Shown here in pieces: positions 18,054-27,472 of a stretch of DNA of 64,000 nucleotides. Every line of letters begins with the position of its first letter. Positions within the stretch are counted from its first letter, which is position 1. The position numbers were made by a program, and so were the translations under genes. The stretch is from the NCBI RefSeq assembly GCF_030409635.1, contig NZ_JAUFQF010000001.1, forward strand, positions 1,054,001 through 1,118,000, read 5' to 3'. This DNA is from Vibrio agarivorans. GTDB lineage: Bacteria; Pseudomonadota; Gammaproteobacteria; Enterobacterales; Vibrionaceae. The notes beneath the pieces were generated by a model, which saw only the letters and a list, made by a program, of their open reading frames with translations, had not been told where the DNA came from and did no database searches.

Positions 18054-18102
18054 TTTTTACCTTTTTTGACTATATCCACTAGCTATCATGAGTAGTTTGG
18101 CT

Positions 18103-18720
18103 TCAAGCCAACCCAATCATCCGGCTTAGCTCAATTACGACAGGCACTACCGACAAGAGCAATAGACTAGCCATCGTGATATTGAAAGCCTTTCTGCTTT
18201 TGGAAGAATTTAGTGCGTTCTTTAAGATCGACCCAAAAGCCAACCACACCCCGACACAAGGAAATGAAACGAAGAAAAAAATCATAGCTATCATCAAGTT
18301 CTGGGCAAAAAAGTTAGAATCAGCAGTTGTATATGTTGCAATAGCACCCGTAGCCACAATCCACGCTTTCCCGTTTACCCACTGAAATAGAGCGCCATTC
18401 AGAAAAGTTAACTGCTTACCTTCTTTAGCTGATTCAACGCTACCTTTAGATGTTGCGATTAGAAAAGCCAAATAACCAAGATATATAACACCGAGAAATT
18501 TAATGATTAAGTGAATGGAAGGAAACGCTTCGAAAATCGCAGAAAAGCCTAATCCAACTAGCAATAACATGACTGTAAAGCCAATACAGATACCGGTTAA
18601 AAGAGGTAATGTTTTCTTGACCCCGTGATTAACGCCTGACGTCATTACCAATATGTTATTGGGGCCAGGAGTTATTGAGGAAGATACGGCAAAAAAAACG
18701 ATAGCAAGAAAGAAATCCAT
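18103..18720 (-). CDS. LysE/RhtB-family amino-acid exporter
   Basis: The 205-aa inner-membrane protein has about six hydrophobic segments and the family signature SSSITPGPNNILVM near the N-terminus. LysE/RhtB proteins export amino acids such as threonine, homoserine or lysine. It lies 49 bp upstream of the broken dehydratase on the same strand, and the pair makes sense as threonine degradation plus export. The exporter frame is intact. A 14-bp near-repeat (CATTTTGGG-CAAA) flanks this two-gene block at 16968 and 18947. Confidence 0.85.
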   Translation of the reverse strand: MDFFLAIVFFAVSSSITPGPNNILVMTSGVNHGVKKTLPLLTGICIGFTVMLLLVGLGFSAIFEAFPSIHLIIKFLGVIYLGYLAFLIATSKGSVESAKEGKQLTFLNGALFQWVNGKAWIVATGAIATYTTADSNFFAQNLMIAMIFFFVSFPCVGVWLAFGSILKNALNSSKSRKAFNITMASLLLLSVVPVVIELSRMIGLA

Positions 18721-18966
18721 CCCAATACATCACAACATAAAATCAATTCATCGTTGAATTAATATGCAATCAATAACATAAAATATCAAAGCATCATATT
18801 CTGTATTGTCTTGCTTTATAGCATGTTGTCATGAAGTTAGGTTTACGACTAGCCCTTTAGAATCCAACTTCCTCACAAGTGGCAGGCATAAAGAGGTGTT
18901 AGTCAAGGAAGCTCTATCAGCCAGTAGCCCCTAGATAGCCCCAGCACATTTTGGGGCAAACATGCA

Positions 18967-19446
18967 TTACAAGTCACTATTATCTAAAGACTGCTGAGGT
19001 CCAAGGGGTTGTGAAGATGACCAGCCTTCAGAGAATGCGCCCTCGGTATAGCTTGATATAGTCCTACGCCAAAAGCACTGAGCCACTTTGTTAGATTCTA
19101 GTTGCGAGACACTCCATCTTCCCCGGTGCTGCTCAAATACTTCTTGAGCAAAGTGAGTTGCTATACCCCTTCGCCTTTTTGAGCTCAAAATGAAGAACTC
19201 TGAGATTGAAAATTGGTTAGGAGTAATTTCTCGTACCAGAGCAAGCCCAATAGGCTCATCTTCGTGAAAACAGATATAAGCAAAACGGTCTTTGTCAGTC
19301 CAATATAGGTCGAAGTACTTTCCTAGGCTGTACAAACCTTTCTCATCTGGCCGCTCACCAGTATATGGCGACATATCATGCAAATAGGCTTGCATTAGGT
19401 CTTTGACGACATTTTTTGTCGAGTATTCAGACTTTAGCAATTTCAC
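18967..19446 (-). CDS. GNAT-family N-acetyltransferase
   Basis: The 159-aa protein shows a GNAT core: EDEPIGLALVREI (beta-4 region), then SEFFILSSKRRRGIATHFAQEVF, with R-R-G-I-A as the acetyl-CoA pyrophosphate loop, and VAQCFWRRTISSYTEG at the C-terminus. The substrate cannot be deduced. It is a stand-alone cargo gene on the minus strand between the exporter and a dead integrase. A similar but unrelated GNAT gene with a stop codon lies at 20349. Confidence 0.8.
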   Translation of the reverse strand: MKLLKSEYSTKNVVKDLMQAYLHDMSPYTGERPDEKGLYSLGKYFDLYWTDKDRFAYICFHEDEPIGLALVREITPNQFSISEFFILSSKRRRGIATHFAQEVFEQHRGRWSVSQLESNKVAQCFWRRTISSYTEGAFSEGWSSSQPLGPQQSLDNSDL

Positions 19447-19560
19447 AGAGGTCCACCGATCTCATTTAATCCTAACTATGACTTGAACCCATAAGACTTA
19501 TGAAGTCAATTTGATTACTGCTCAAAGACCACTTCCGTCGTAACTAACTTAAAAAGGGGC

Positions 19561-19586
19561 ACAGGCTTTTCAGAAGAAAAGCCTGT
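19561..19586 (-). terminator. Terminator-like hairpin after the dead integrase
   Basis: ACAGGCTTTT pairs with AAAAGCCTGT across a 6-base loop, and the minus strand continues GCCCCTTTTT. It is 15 bp beyond the pseudogene stop. Confidence 0.65.
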
Positions 19587-19601
19587 AGTAGCTCCTGTCT
19601 G

Positions 19602-20245
19602 TCAGCAATCTGTTCTCTCAGACAGCCTCAGAGCGTCTTCTAACTCAACGCCAAGGTATCGAATTGTGTTATCTAGCTTCGAATGTCCAAGTAAGGTCTG
19701 AACGGCCCTGATGTTTTTCGTTCTGGCATAGATTAAAGTGGCTTTAGTACGGCGCATGGAATGAGTTCAGTAATAGTCAGCATTCAATCCCAGTTTTGCA
19801 GCCCACTTCCTGATGATTGAACGATAGAATGAGTAGCTGATAGATTGCCCAGAGCGTCGGATACTCGGGAATAAAAAACTGCTTGCCTCTAGGGATGCTG
19901 CAAAGATCCATCGGCTAATACTCTGCTGTGTTCTCGGAGTAATCTCATAGTGGACATCGGTACCCGTTTTTTGATGGATGCACTGAACCCTTTCATAAAT
20001 AACTCCTTGCGAAGAAACATCGTAAACGTGTGTTTCAGCAAATCACTCGCTCTTAACTTGCTATCTATAGCTAGGTTCAGTAGCGCGAGCTGCATCAAAT
20101 CGTTTTCAATCTCCAGCCTAGTTCTGATCCGCCATATCTCTTCAAGCTTAAATGGCCTTTTTATGCCACTGCATTTTCCAGAAGATAACTTTCTCATGAT
20201 GACCTCCCCCCAGTGTTTTTGGTCAACATGAAGTTTGGGAGTCAT
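19602..20245 (-). pseudogene. Decayed tyrosine recombinase/integrase
   Basis: The first part reads PFKLEEIWRIRTRLEIENDL and AIDSKLRASDLLK (catalytic Arg region). It loses frame near 20010 and continues in another frame as QKTGTDVHYEITPRTQQSI, FLFPS, YYSIRR-like, THSMRRTKATLIYARTKNIR, LLGHSKLDNTIRYLGVELED and a natural stop. A TGA replaces the Gly before THSMRR. All catalytic positions of this short (about 205 aa) Vibrio integrase type can be traced, so at least one frameshift and one stop inactivated it. It may once have mobilised the neighbouring GNAT cargo. Confidence 0.88.
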
Positions 20246-20348
20246 ATTTAATAGGGTTTAGGAAGAGCTGAAACGTTGGTGGACAGAAACGTTTTAGGCG
20301 TACTGATCTAAACCACTTCATTCAGATTAGAAAAAGTATCTTGAAACC

Positions 20349-20780
20349 TTAAACGTTTCTATGAGCGGACTGAAACACCCGCTGAACCTTACTGTTATCA
20401 AAACCAATGCTTTCGTAAAACTTGTGAGCATCAAGTCTCTTTTCGTTACAACGTACCCTGAACGTACCTAAATTTTTAGCCTGAGCATACTGGACTAAAG
20501 CTCGACCAACACCGTAACCTCGATTTTCAGGAGAAACAACTAAACCACCAATTTCAAAAAAGTTGCCTGATGCGAGACGTCTAGCATAGATAAGATGTAG
20601 CCAACCTAAAATTCGGCCTTGCCGCTCTGCTACGAACACTTAGTCTTGAGTAGAATTGAGTAACTCTTGAAGTTTTGTAGCCGATTCAGCGGAGGATAAC
20701 TGAGAGTAGCCAAGGTGTTCTGAGACTTCTTTAATACCAGCCGCATCCGATTCTGAAGCAGATCTGATGATGTATTCCAT
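20349..20780 (-). pseudogene. GNAT acetyltransferase with one in-frame stop
   Basis: From the ATG at 20780 (CCTCC complement, that is GGAGG, just upstream) the frame reads MEYIIRSASESDAAGIKEVS and so on for 46 codons. It then meets TAA at about 20641 and continues in the same frame as VFVAERQGRILGWLHLIYARR, IGGLVVSPENRGYGVGRALV and YESIGFDNSK. Apart from that single stop the gene is a complete GNAT protein of about 143 aa with the R-G-x-G-x-G acetyl-CoA loop (NRGYGVGRA). A CAA or GAA codon has probably become TAA, or the base is a read error. Confidence 0.85.
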
Positions 20781-20953
20781 GTAAAATTCCCTCCTAGCTC
20801 ATAACGCTCTGTTAGCGGACGATGACAAAGTGTACTCAAAACCTGTTGTATTACACTGTTTTATAGATTTTTTATTTTTGAACGCCATCACAAACCAGCA
20901 CCAAATAACACGATATTCTTTTTGCTCCTAAACCGAAGTAACAAGGAAACAAA

Positions 20954-21172
20954 ATGTCAATTAGTGTTCAAGATCTCCATTACAAAACTCAAGCTCTAGA
21001 GGGTGTTATGTCTGTCCTTATTGCCGGACTTTCAGTAAACAACCCAGGTCTAGTGGATGAAATAAAACGCATTACTGATGAAAACATAGCTCGACCGGGT
21101 CAACCAGAAGGCTTTGTGAAAGCGCTTAAAGAGGTACGAAATTCCATGGATAATATTAACGTCCAACGCTAA
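20954..21172 (+). CDS. Hypothetical small protein
   Basis: The 72-aa soluble, helical product starts at an ATG with AAGGAAAC upstream. It has no family I recognise. Its stop overlaps the start of the next gene by one base (TAATG), so the two form a tight operon closed by a strong terminator at 21393. The good translation signals and operon layout support a real cargo gene. Confidence 0.6.
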   Translation: MSISVQDLHYKTQALEGVMSVLIAGLSVNNPGLVDEIKRITDENIARPGQPEGFVKALKEVRNSMDNINVQR

Positions 21173-21393
21173 TGGATTACGTGATCTCATTTACGATAGG
21201 CATTTTGACAGGATGGGTGTCTAACTACCTATGGCACAAATGGCAATCACGCCGAAAAGACACACATATACAAGTTCAAGCAGATAGTGAAGGTTTCACA
21301 TTCTCTGGCAGGTTTAATGCTAATGCCACGGCGAGGGATGATGACAGCAGAGACCTTTTAAGTGCCATTAACAATGCTGTTAAAGTAAACTGA
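21172..21393 (+). CDS. Small membrane-anchored protein, hypothetical
   Basis: The 73-aa product has one N-terminal membrane helix (about residues 3-21, VISFTIGILTGWVSNYLWH) followed by a basic KWQSRRK stretch, so the C-terminal 45 residues (beta-like, EGFTFSGRFNANATARDD) should face the cytoplasm. It overlaps the upstream gene by one base. Neither family is known to me. A soluble protein plus a small membrane protein could be a toxin pair or a small defence unit, but nothing in the sequence proves that. Confidence 0.6.
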   Translation: MDYVISFTIGILTGWVSNYLWHKWQSRRKDTHIQVQADSEGFTFSGRFNANATARDDDSRDLLSAINNAVKVN

Positions 21394-21416
21394 CCGCCTT
21401 CTGAGAAGGCGGTTTT
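21393..21416 (+). terminator. Intrinsic terminator of the small two-gene operon
   Basis: ACCGCCTT (21393-21400) pairs with AAGGCGGT (21406-21413), followed by TTTG. It begins at the stop codon of the second gene. Confidence 0.85.
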
Positions 21417-21423
21417 GCTTTGA

Positions 21424-22000
21424 GCCCCCTATAAGGGGGCAAACGAGATGGTTAGTCCATCTTCATCTCTAACTGAGCCTCGTGCTCCAACTCTTTCTTC
21501 TCTTGGTGACGTACATACCTTCGTATAATTTGCTCGTTAACACCAATCGTGTCCACAAAGTAACCTTTTGCCCAGAAATGATTTCCCCACAATCGTTTTC
21601 TTATATGTGGAAATTTGTTGAACAATCGGATTGCAGCCCTTCCCTTTAGTACCCCCATTAGAGTCGATATCGAGACTTTAGGCGGCACTATTATTACCAG
21701 ATGAACGTGATCTTCTTGGATACTCAGCTCTAGGACTTCGCAATCTTTCATATTGCACAAAATGTAGATTGACCGGTAAAGCTCTTTGGCTACATTACCT
21801 TTCAAAATCCTGAACCTATACTTTGGCGTCCATACAATATGGTATTTGCAACGCCAATATACATGTGATGAACTTCTATAGTCGCTCATGTTATTTGTTT
21901 CCTCTTACTTGTGGTGAATAAGAGATTAACTTTTAACATGGGCACTCCTTCGGGCAAGAGCCCAAAGGGACAATCACCACCGCCCTAGGCGGTGGTTTAG
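21424..22000 (-). mobile_element. IS200-type element
   Basis: A single TnpA gene sits between terminal hairpins, as in IS200/IS605 elements: GCCCCCT-ATA-AGGGGGC at 21424-21440, and ACCACCGCC-CTA-GGCGGTGGT at 21976-21996. There are no inverted repeats and no target duplication, as expected. The exact ends are not fixed by sequence alone. Confidence 0.8.
21452..21889 (-). CDS. tnpA: IS200/IS605-family TnpA transposase (HUH, Y1)
   Basis: The 145-aa protein is a full-length Y1 transposase. It has the HUH motif in QEDHVHLVIIVP (His-Val-His), the catalytic Tyr region FVDTIGVNEQIIRRYVRHQ, and the family start YRSSSHVYWRCKYHIVWTPKYR. It moves single-stranded DNA by recognising the hairpin ends. No TnpB or IscB partner is present, as in IS200 proper. 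The frame is intact. Confidence 0.95.
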   Translation of the reverse strand: MSDYRSSSHVYWRCKYHIVWTPKYRFRILKGNVAKELYRSIYILCNMKDCEVLELSIQEDHVHLVIIVPPKVSISTLMGVLKGRAAIRLFNKFPHIRKRLWGNHFWAKGYFVDTIGVNEQIIRRYVRHQEKKELEHEAQLEMKMD

Positions 22001-22010
22001 GGCCTATAAT

Positions 22011-22037
22011 AAAAAGTAGCCTACAGAGTTAGGCTAC
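22011..22037 (-). terminator. Terminator on the minus strand
   Basis: GTAGCCTA (22016-22023) pairs with TAGGCTAC (22030-22037), and the minus strand continues TTTTT. It lies 355 bp beyond the metallophosphoesterase stop with no gene between, so it may have served a gene displaced by the IS200 insertion. Confidence 0.7.
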
Positions 22038-22392
22038 ACTCTTCGTCAGCTAAGGCTTAATATACGGCAATAAGCCGCCTTTTCCACTCGCATCCTGCCG
22101 CCTATTATCCATATGACGGCATAGACTGCCTTTACTTATGACCTGCAAACATGAAGATTCAATTTCCCTTTATGGAAAAATCGCTGGTTTTGTATTTGCT
22201 CCGGCTCACTGACAAACGAGCATTAGCTCCACAAACACAGCTAGCGAACCCCAAGTTGCTAGAGGTTGGATAGATAAGAAAATGTAGGTCAAACCACTTC
22301 ACTTTAATTTTTGAGATTGAGTTCCGCTGACAAACAATGGGGCAAAGGCGTGTCAGGTGAGACGAGGCAATGTAAACGCGACCATGAACTTG
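22038..22392. other. Gap with no supported gene
   Basis: No frame with a ribosome site, RNA gene or repeat was found between the terminator and the metallophosphoesterase stop. Confidence 0.4.
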
Positions 22393-23142
22393 CTAAAAAC
22401 AGCGGCCAGTACGTAAACAATTTACCCAATCATTTCGACGTCTTACCGAGGCTCGCTTTATTGCTTCGCCGTAATCATAACCAACTCTGTGCAAAGAGAT
22501 CTCCCAGTCTTCACCCTGCTCCCTTCTGAGAGTGGCGTAAGACGCTTCAGGTGTACTATTCTGGATTGTGTGGGGAAAAGGTTCCTCGTCAGCATACGCC
22601 TGAAGTCCGACACTGCCAGGGTTAACAATAACATGGCCTGAAGATAGGCTAAGTATTCGCGGGGTGTGGCTGTGTCCACACAGGATTATTTTCGAAGAGA
22701 CTGTACCTAACAATTCAATTATCTCTTCCTCGCTTCTCAATAAGGCAGTACCTGAAGAGACATCTTCCATCAAATAAACCAAATCGTCACTGGGTGTACC
22801 GTGACAGGCATAGATGTCATTATTGACCACTAGGTCGAAAGGTAGGCTTTTCATCCACTCTATCGGTCTTTCACCTAGGTCATCTAACACAAACTTCATA
22901 GTGGGATTGGATGCAATTTCAGTCTCAGTTGACTGATAAATTTGTCTGTCTTGATTTCCGGAAATCGTCAAAACATCTAAACCACATAAATAGTCAAATG
23001 TTTTTTTTGGCTCTATCGGGCCGTAAAAGATATCTCCCAAGTTAATAAAAGTGGTAATTCCCTTTGCGTTGGCATCTTTAACAACCGCTTGTAATGCATA
23101 AATATTACTATGAATATCAGAAATAACAGCATAAGCTTTCAT
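22393..23142 (-). CDS. Calcineurin-like metallophosphoesterase (YfcE/MJ0936 type)
   Basis: The 249-aa protein starts at the ATG at 23142, which has GAGGGTGG upstream. The metal-site motifs are in order: SDIHSNIYAL (D-x-H), LGDIFYGP (G-D-x2-x-G), SGNQD (the usual GNHD with Gln for His), CHGT, and GHSHTPRIL (G-H-x-H). NPGSVGLQAY is the typical closing motif. It hydrolyses phosphodiesters or phosphomonoesters of unknown identity. As a single cargo gene it has no partner that suggests a substrate. Confidence 0.85.
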   Translation of the reverse strand: MKAYAVISDIHSNIYALQAVVKDANAKGITTFINLGDIFYGPIEPKKTFDYLCGLDVLTISGNQDRQIYQSTETEIASNPTMKFVLDDLGERPIEWMKSLPFDLVVNNDIYACHGTPSDDLVYLMEDVSSGTALLRSEEEIIELLGTVSSKIILCGHSHTPRILSLSSGHVIVNPGSVGLQAYADEEPFPHTIQNSTPEASYATLRREQGEDWEISLHRVGYDYGEAIKRASVRRRNDWVNCLRTGRCF

Positions 23143-23301
23143 TTTCACCACCCTCACTAAGCTTACTTTAATGCATATAAAATACACAATGTCGTATATT
23201 TATGCAACTACTGCAGTAAGACTTCACTGTGTAGTGGCATAGTTAATTTGGCCACCTGATTAGAGGTGTTAGAATGCACCTCGTACACAACAGGTGAAAC
23301 T

Positions 23302-23589
23302 ATGACAAAACGTACAAGAAGAACTTTCAGTCCTGAATTTAAGCTAGAGGCCGCTCAATTAGTCATTGACCAGGGCTATACCGTTGTTGAAGCAGCGAAG
23401 GCGATGAACGTAAGCAAGTCAGCAATGGACAAGTGGGTGAGACAACTCAAGCAAGAGAGGCAAGGTGTCACGCCAAAAGCTTCACCACTCACCCCTGAAC
23501 AGATCGAGATCCGTGAGCTCAAAAAGCGGATCGCTGAGCTGGAAGAGCACAATGAAATCATAAAAAAGGCTACTGCTCTGTTGATGTCG

Positions 23590-23613
<24 letters not shown>
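23302..23613 (+). CDS. IS3-family transposase OrfA (HTH subunit)
   Basis: The 103-aa protein starts [20 protein letters not shown] and carries the helix-turn-helix [19 protein letters not shown] and a leucine-zipper-like [15 protein letters not shown] segment. It binds the IS ends. Intact orfA normally makes the OrfAB transposase by a -1 frameshift near its end. The downstream orfB is broken here, so this element probably cannot move by itself. Confidence 0.92.
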
Positions 23614-24478
<865 letters not shown>

Positions 24479-24642
24479 CCACTACACAGTTAACTTTGAG
24501 CAGCAAAATGTCGCTTATTGTAGTGTCCAATCTTGCTGGAGCAGATCAGTTTTATCTGCACCAGCTACACTGACCATCGTTTGACCACCAGCTATGGCCA
24601 TTTTCTTAACTTCAATGCTTCCTCACCAAGACAGTTAAATTG

Positions 24643-25287
24643 CTAAGATAACCAACTTTTCCTTTTACTCGTTCCATAAAACCGCCTCCTCGTATTACTG
24701 CCATAAGGTTTTGTCTTGAGTTTTGCCAAATAGCTAAGTCTGAACAGTACGGCATTGATATCTTCACCAAATGTGAGAGAATTTTTATCAAGCTTATAGA
24801 CTGAGTTTTTCGGAAGGTGGACAAGTCCCAAAGCATCATTTTCAGAGCATTCTATAGCGCTAGCCCAAGACGCCAATATTCTTTTGTACATATTATTATT
24901 CTTACTGCCGATTTTTCCAAAGCAGTTATATACATCATAGTTTAGCACTAATACAAAGTGGTAATGCCAGCCTTCACTACCACTTAATTCTTTGACCCAG
25001 AGATAGTTAATTACGCTATATATTGCTCTACCTCTACTTTTGCTTTTCTTCGATAGATCACGTTGAGTTCGAAAACGGAGTGAATCAATAAACTTAGATA
25101 TAACCTCTGCCGTACCTATATAATCACCAGGGAATTTCAGCTCAAAGCGAAAAACCGCTAGACGCTTATGTTCACAAAATGACTTAGCCATCATCAATTC
25201 TATAGCAATCAATATATCCTGGACTAACGGCCCATGTTGATGAATCACAGGATAACCATTAAATTCCTTATCATTAATTAGAAACAT
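24643..25287 (-). CDS. YfjJ/inovirus Gp2-type replication protein
   Basis: The protein is about 214 aa from an ATG at 25287 (an upstream in-frame start at 25314 is also open). It has the YagK/YfjJ and inovirus Gp2 architecture: LAVFRFELKFP in the first third, GWHYHFVLVLNYDVY with an H-x-H metal site near the middle, and YLAKLKTKPYGSNTRRRFYGTS at the C-terminus. Proteins of this family are thought to be rolling-circle-type replication initiators of satellites. It follows YfjI and AlpA in the order seen in CP4-57, with the IS3 element immediately beyond. The N-terminus is the uncertain part. Confidence 0.8.
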   Translation of the reverse strand: MFLINDKEFNGYPVIHQHGPLVQDILIAIELMMAKSFCEHKRLAVFRFELKFPGDYIGTAEVISKFIDSLRFRTQRDLSKKSKSRGRAIYSVINYLWVKELSGSEGWHYHFVLVLNYDVYNCFGKIGSKNNNMYKRILASWASAIECSENDALGLVHLPKNSVYKLDKNSLTFGEDINAVLFRLSYLAKLKTKPYGSNTRRRFYGTSKRKSWLS

Positions 25288-25594
25288 ACAAATCTTTCCA
25301 GCAAATAACAGCACAGTATATTGTTATATCAACAACAAACGTATTAGCATTAATCATTAGCAATCAGATTAATATATAATACTATAACCGACAATTTGAA
25401 TAGTTATACAACAGAACGAAGTGGAGTATAAGACCTTAAACTAAAGTAACAGTCACCACTCTAACCACTGATTATTTGTAACTTTTCACTCTGGAGTTAT
25501 AAATTAATATCAACCCGATAATTTAAACTTTTGATATGCAACTTACCAATATACTTAGCACATTAATATTCATACTATTAACCACTACTTTTTA
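25288..25594. other. AT-rich gap between yfjJ-like and yfjI-like genes
   Basis: A 300-bp AT-rich stretch has no coding frame. It may contain a promoter or replication origin for the satellite (repeats of TTAATATA and similar words), but no clear iteron set was found. Confidence 0.4.
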
Positions 25595-27049
25595 CTAAAT
25601 ACCAATTCCCAAATCAAACCTCAACCTTGCATCATCATATTGGCAATTTGGGTATAAGTCTATTACCCTTGTCTTAGGCCTAACAATCAATTCTTTAAGC
25701 ACATAATTCGGTTTTAAGTGTTCCAGTGCCTGCTCTAAACTTTTTTTATTTCTAGTTCCACTTGGTCCGAATTGATAAATGTCGTTTCTTTTAATGTATC
25801 TAACTCCTGAACTTGCAAGTGTATTAAGCCACTGTACTAGATTATGAGCGTCTACTGCACACTTCGGCGGTGCAGAGAACACTTTAACAAACTGACCAGA
25901 GTAATAACTTACTAAGCCAATTGACTCAAGGAGTGTGCTAGAAGAAATTTCGCCATCTAAATCACCATCAAAACAATGAATTAATGCCGCCAACCTTGCG
26001 ATGTTTTCTGGTAGCTTTGATGCATGATCCGCAACTTGATGAAAAATACCACCAGGCCTCATCTTTAGTTCAATATCATTGTAAATGTCCTGCCATATTT
26101 TTTTTGCTTCATTGGAGAATCTAATGATTTTTCTGTTTTTGTAATTAGACATACATTGAGATTCTGAAAGCCAATGATAAAGCTTGCCGTTAAACTCCTT
26201 TATACTCTCTCGTGAATAATCTATCCCTGAGGACTGCCTAAACCCAATATTGGATGCTGGAGCACAAACAAGAAGACGAGCCAAGAACCCGTTACCACGC
26301 ACACTATCTTTAGATGTTTTAATAAACCGCTCTAGCGCGCTTGATTGAGTCATTATATGAACGGTCAATCGAGCACCTTCGACTGTATATGACCCTGCTA
26401 TTTTTCTGTTGACAGTAACATCGTCACCACTCCAAATTGCATTCAGGCTAGCTGTTTTCGCCATCGCTCGACTGTTAAGTAACACTCCCCCTTCACTAGA
26501 ACCAAGGAAAGCATTCGGTACATTTTCACTCAAACCACTTAGCAATGCCTCAATAGTACTGTCTTCATATGTGAGCAAATTGAGTGTTGGTTTAATTGGT
26601 TTCTTTTCCTCCAGTTCAAGTAACTGGCTTGCCATTGACTCACATTCAAGTTCATCATCCAAGTTTACTAGCTTTTTTATACGAGCGACTTTTTTGTCAT
26701 GTAATTCAAGTTGAATTTGGTACTCCCTTAACTGTGATTGATAACATTCGATATTTTCTTTCTGAAACGATTTGATTCCTTTTGTGAATAGATTCTCAAC
26801 CGATGATTTACGCTCTCCTGATTCAGCAATCGTTAGACCCATTAGTGAGACTGGGCTTATTTTGCCCGTGGGTATTTCTACATCAATAACGCCTTGTAAT
26901 GCGAGTGAAACGGCGCTGATAGCAGTCATATAGACCATAGGATCAGGGGCTTGCGTGATGAGTCTAGCCTCCATATAAGCTTTAGTGATTAATGATGACG
27001 AAGAGGTTATAGGAAACATCTCCGATGAAATTGGAAATTGATATAGCAT
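25595..27049 (-). CDS. YfjI-like DUF3987 protein
   Basis: This is a 484-aa DUF3987 protein, starting at the ATG at 27049 with GGGAG just upstream. The segment GLTIAESGERKSSVENLFTKG (about residues 73-93) resembles a P-loop-like nucleotide region (ESGERKSS in place of GxxGxGKS). LLTYEDSTIEALL, SSEGGVLLNSRAM and NAIWSGDDVTVNR follow in the DUF3987 order. Family members are primase- or helicase-like proteins of P4-type satellites. It sits between AlpA and the YfjJ-like protein, exactly as in CP4-57. The 45-bp gap to alpA suggests one operon. Confidence 0.8.
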   Translation of the reverse strand: MLYQFPISSEMFPITSSSSLITKAYMEARLITQAPDPMVYMTAISAVSLALQGVIDVEIPTGKISPVSLMGLTIAESGERKSSVENLFTKGIKSFQKENIECYQSQLREYQIQLELHDKKVARIKKLVNLDDELECESMASQLLELEEKKPIKPTLNLLTYEDSTIEALLSGLSENVPNAFLGSSEGGVLLNSRAMAKTASLNAIWSGDDVTVNRKIAGSYTVEGARLTVHIMTQSSALERFIKTSKDSVRGNGFLARLLVCAPASNIGFRQSSGIDYSRESIKEFNGKLYHWLSESQCMSNYKNRKIIRFSNEAKKIWQDIYNDIELKMRPGGIFHQVADHASKLPENIARLAALIHCFDGDLDGEISSSTLLESIGLVSYYSGQFVKVFSAPPKCAVDAHNLVQWLNTLASSGVRYIKRNDIYQFGPSGTRNKKSLEQALEHLKPNYVLKELIVRPKTRVIDLYPNCQYDDARLRFDLGIGI

Positions 27050-27106
27050 GAACACTCCCATCGTTCAGGACGTAAAAAGACCAAACAATAACTGTAACCG
27101 CCCACA

Positions 27107-27346
27107 CTACTCAGACTCTGCTACAGAGTTAGTTTTCATCAAGTTTAACCAAGTTTGCATATCCCCCATCAGCCAACCTACCGCTCTTGCGCCTAGTTTG
27201 ATTTTTTTAGGAAATGAAGGATCAAAACGTTTTGATGAAGGGTTTTGTTTGTCATAGATAGTCGACCGCGAAAGGCCCGTCATTAGCATGACATCTTTGA
27301 GTCGAAGAATTTGGTTTGAACGAAGGTCTGAGTGAGTAGATAACAT
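27107..27346 (-). CDS. alpA: AlpA-family regulator (copy 3, satellite core)
   Basis: The 79-aa protein has ILRLKDVMLMTGLSRSTIYDK and an SFPKKIKLGARAVGWLMGDM segment, typical of AlpA of P4-like elements. AAGGAGC lies 5 bp before the ATG. It is the most diverged of the three AlpA proteins in the window. Being next to the integrase side, it is a likely excision activator of this element. Confidence 0.92.
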   Translation of the reverse strand: MLSTHSDLRSNQILRLKDVMLMTGLSRSTIYDKQNPSSKRFDPSFPKKIKLGARAVGWLMGDMQTWLNLMKTNSVAESE

Positions 27347-27441
27347 TTAAAGCTCCTTAGTTGATTTAAGGTGCCATTAAACATTACGGGATAAGATTAC
27401 CAAAAGGAGTGGCGTTAACTTTTCAGCACAAAAACTTGTCT

Positions 27442-27464
27442 GAGCCCTTTATACAAAAGGGCTC
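27442..27464 (-). terminator. Terminator after the yfjH-position gene
   Basis: GAGCCCTTT pairs with AAAGGGCTC across a 5-base loop, 9 bp beyond the stop codon of the upstream minus-strand gene. The U-tract is weak. Confidence 0.6.
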
Positions 27465-27472
27465 AAACTCTT

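Noticed and set aside
20240..20830. Possible integron attC-like sequence (AAACGTTT arms near 20290-20360; GCGTTATGAG near 20800)
   Set aside because: Arms are short and the conserved core sites and spacing of attC or VCR sites are not complete, so a cassette array cannot be claimed.
20630..20839. 69-codon frame on the minus strand
   Set aside because: It is out of frame with the GNAT pseudogene that covers the same DNA. The correct frame is MEYIIRSAS from 20780.
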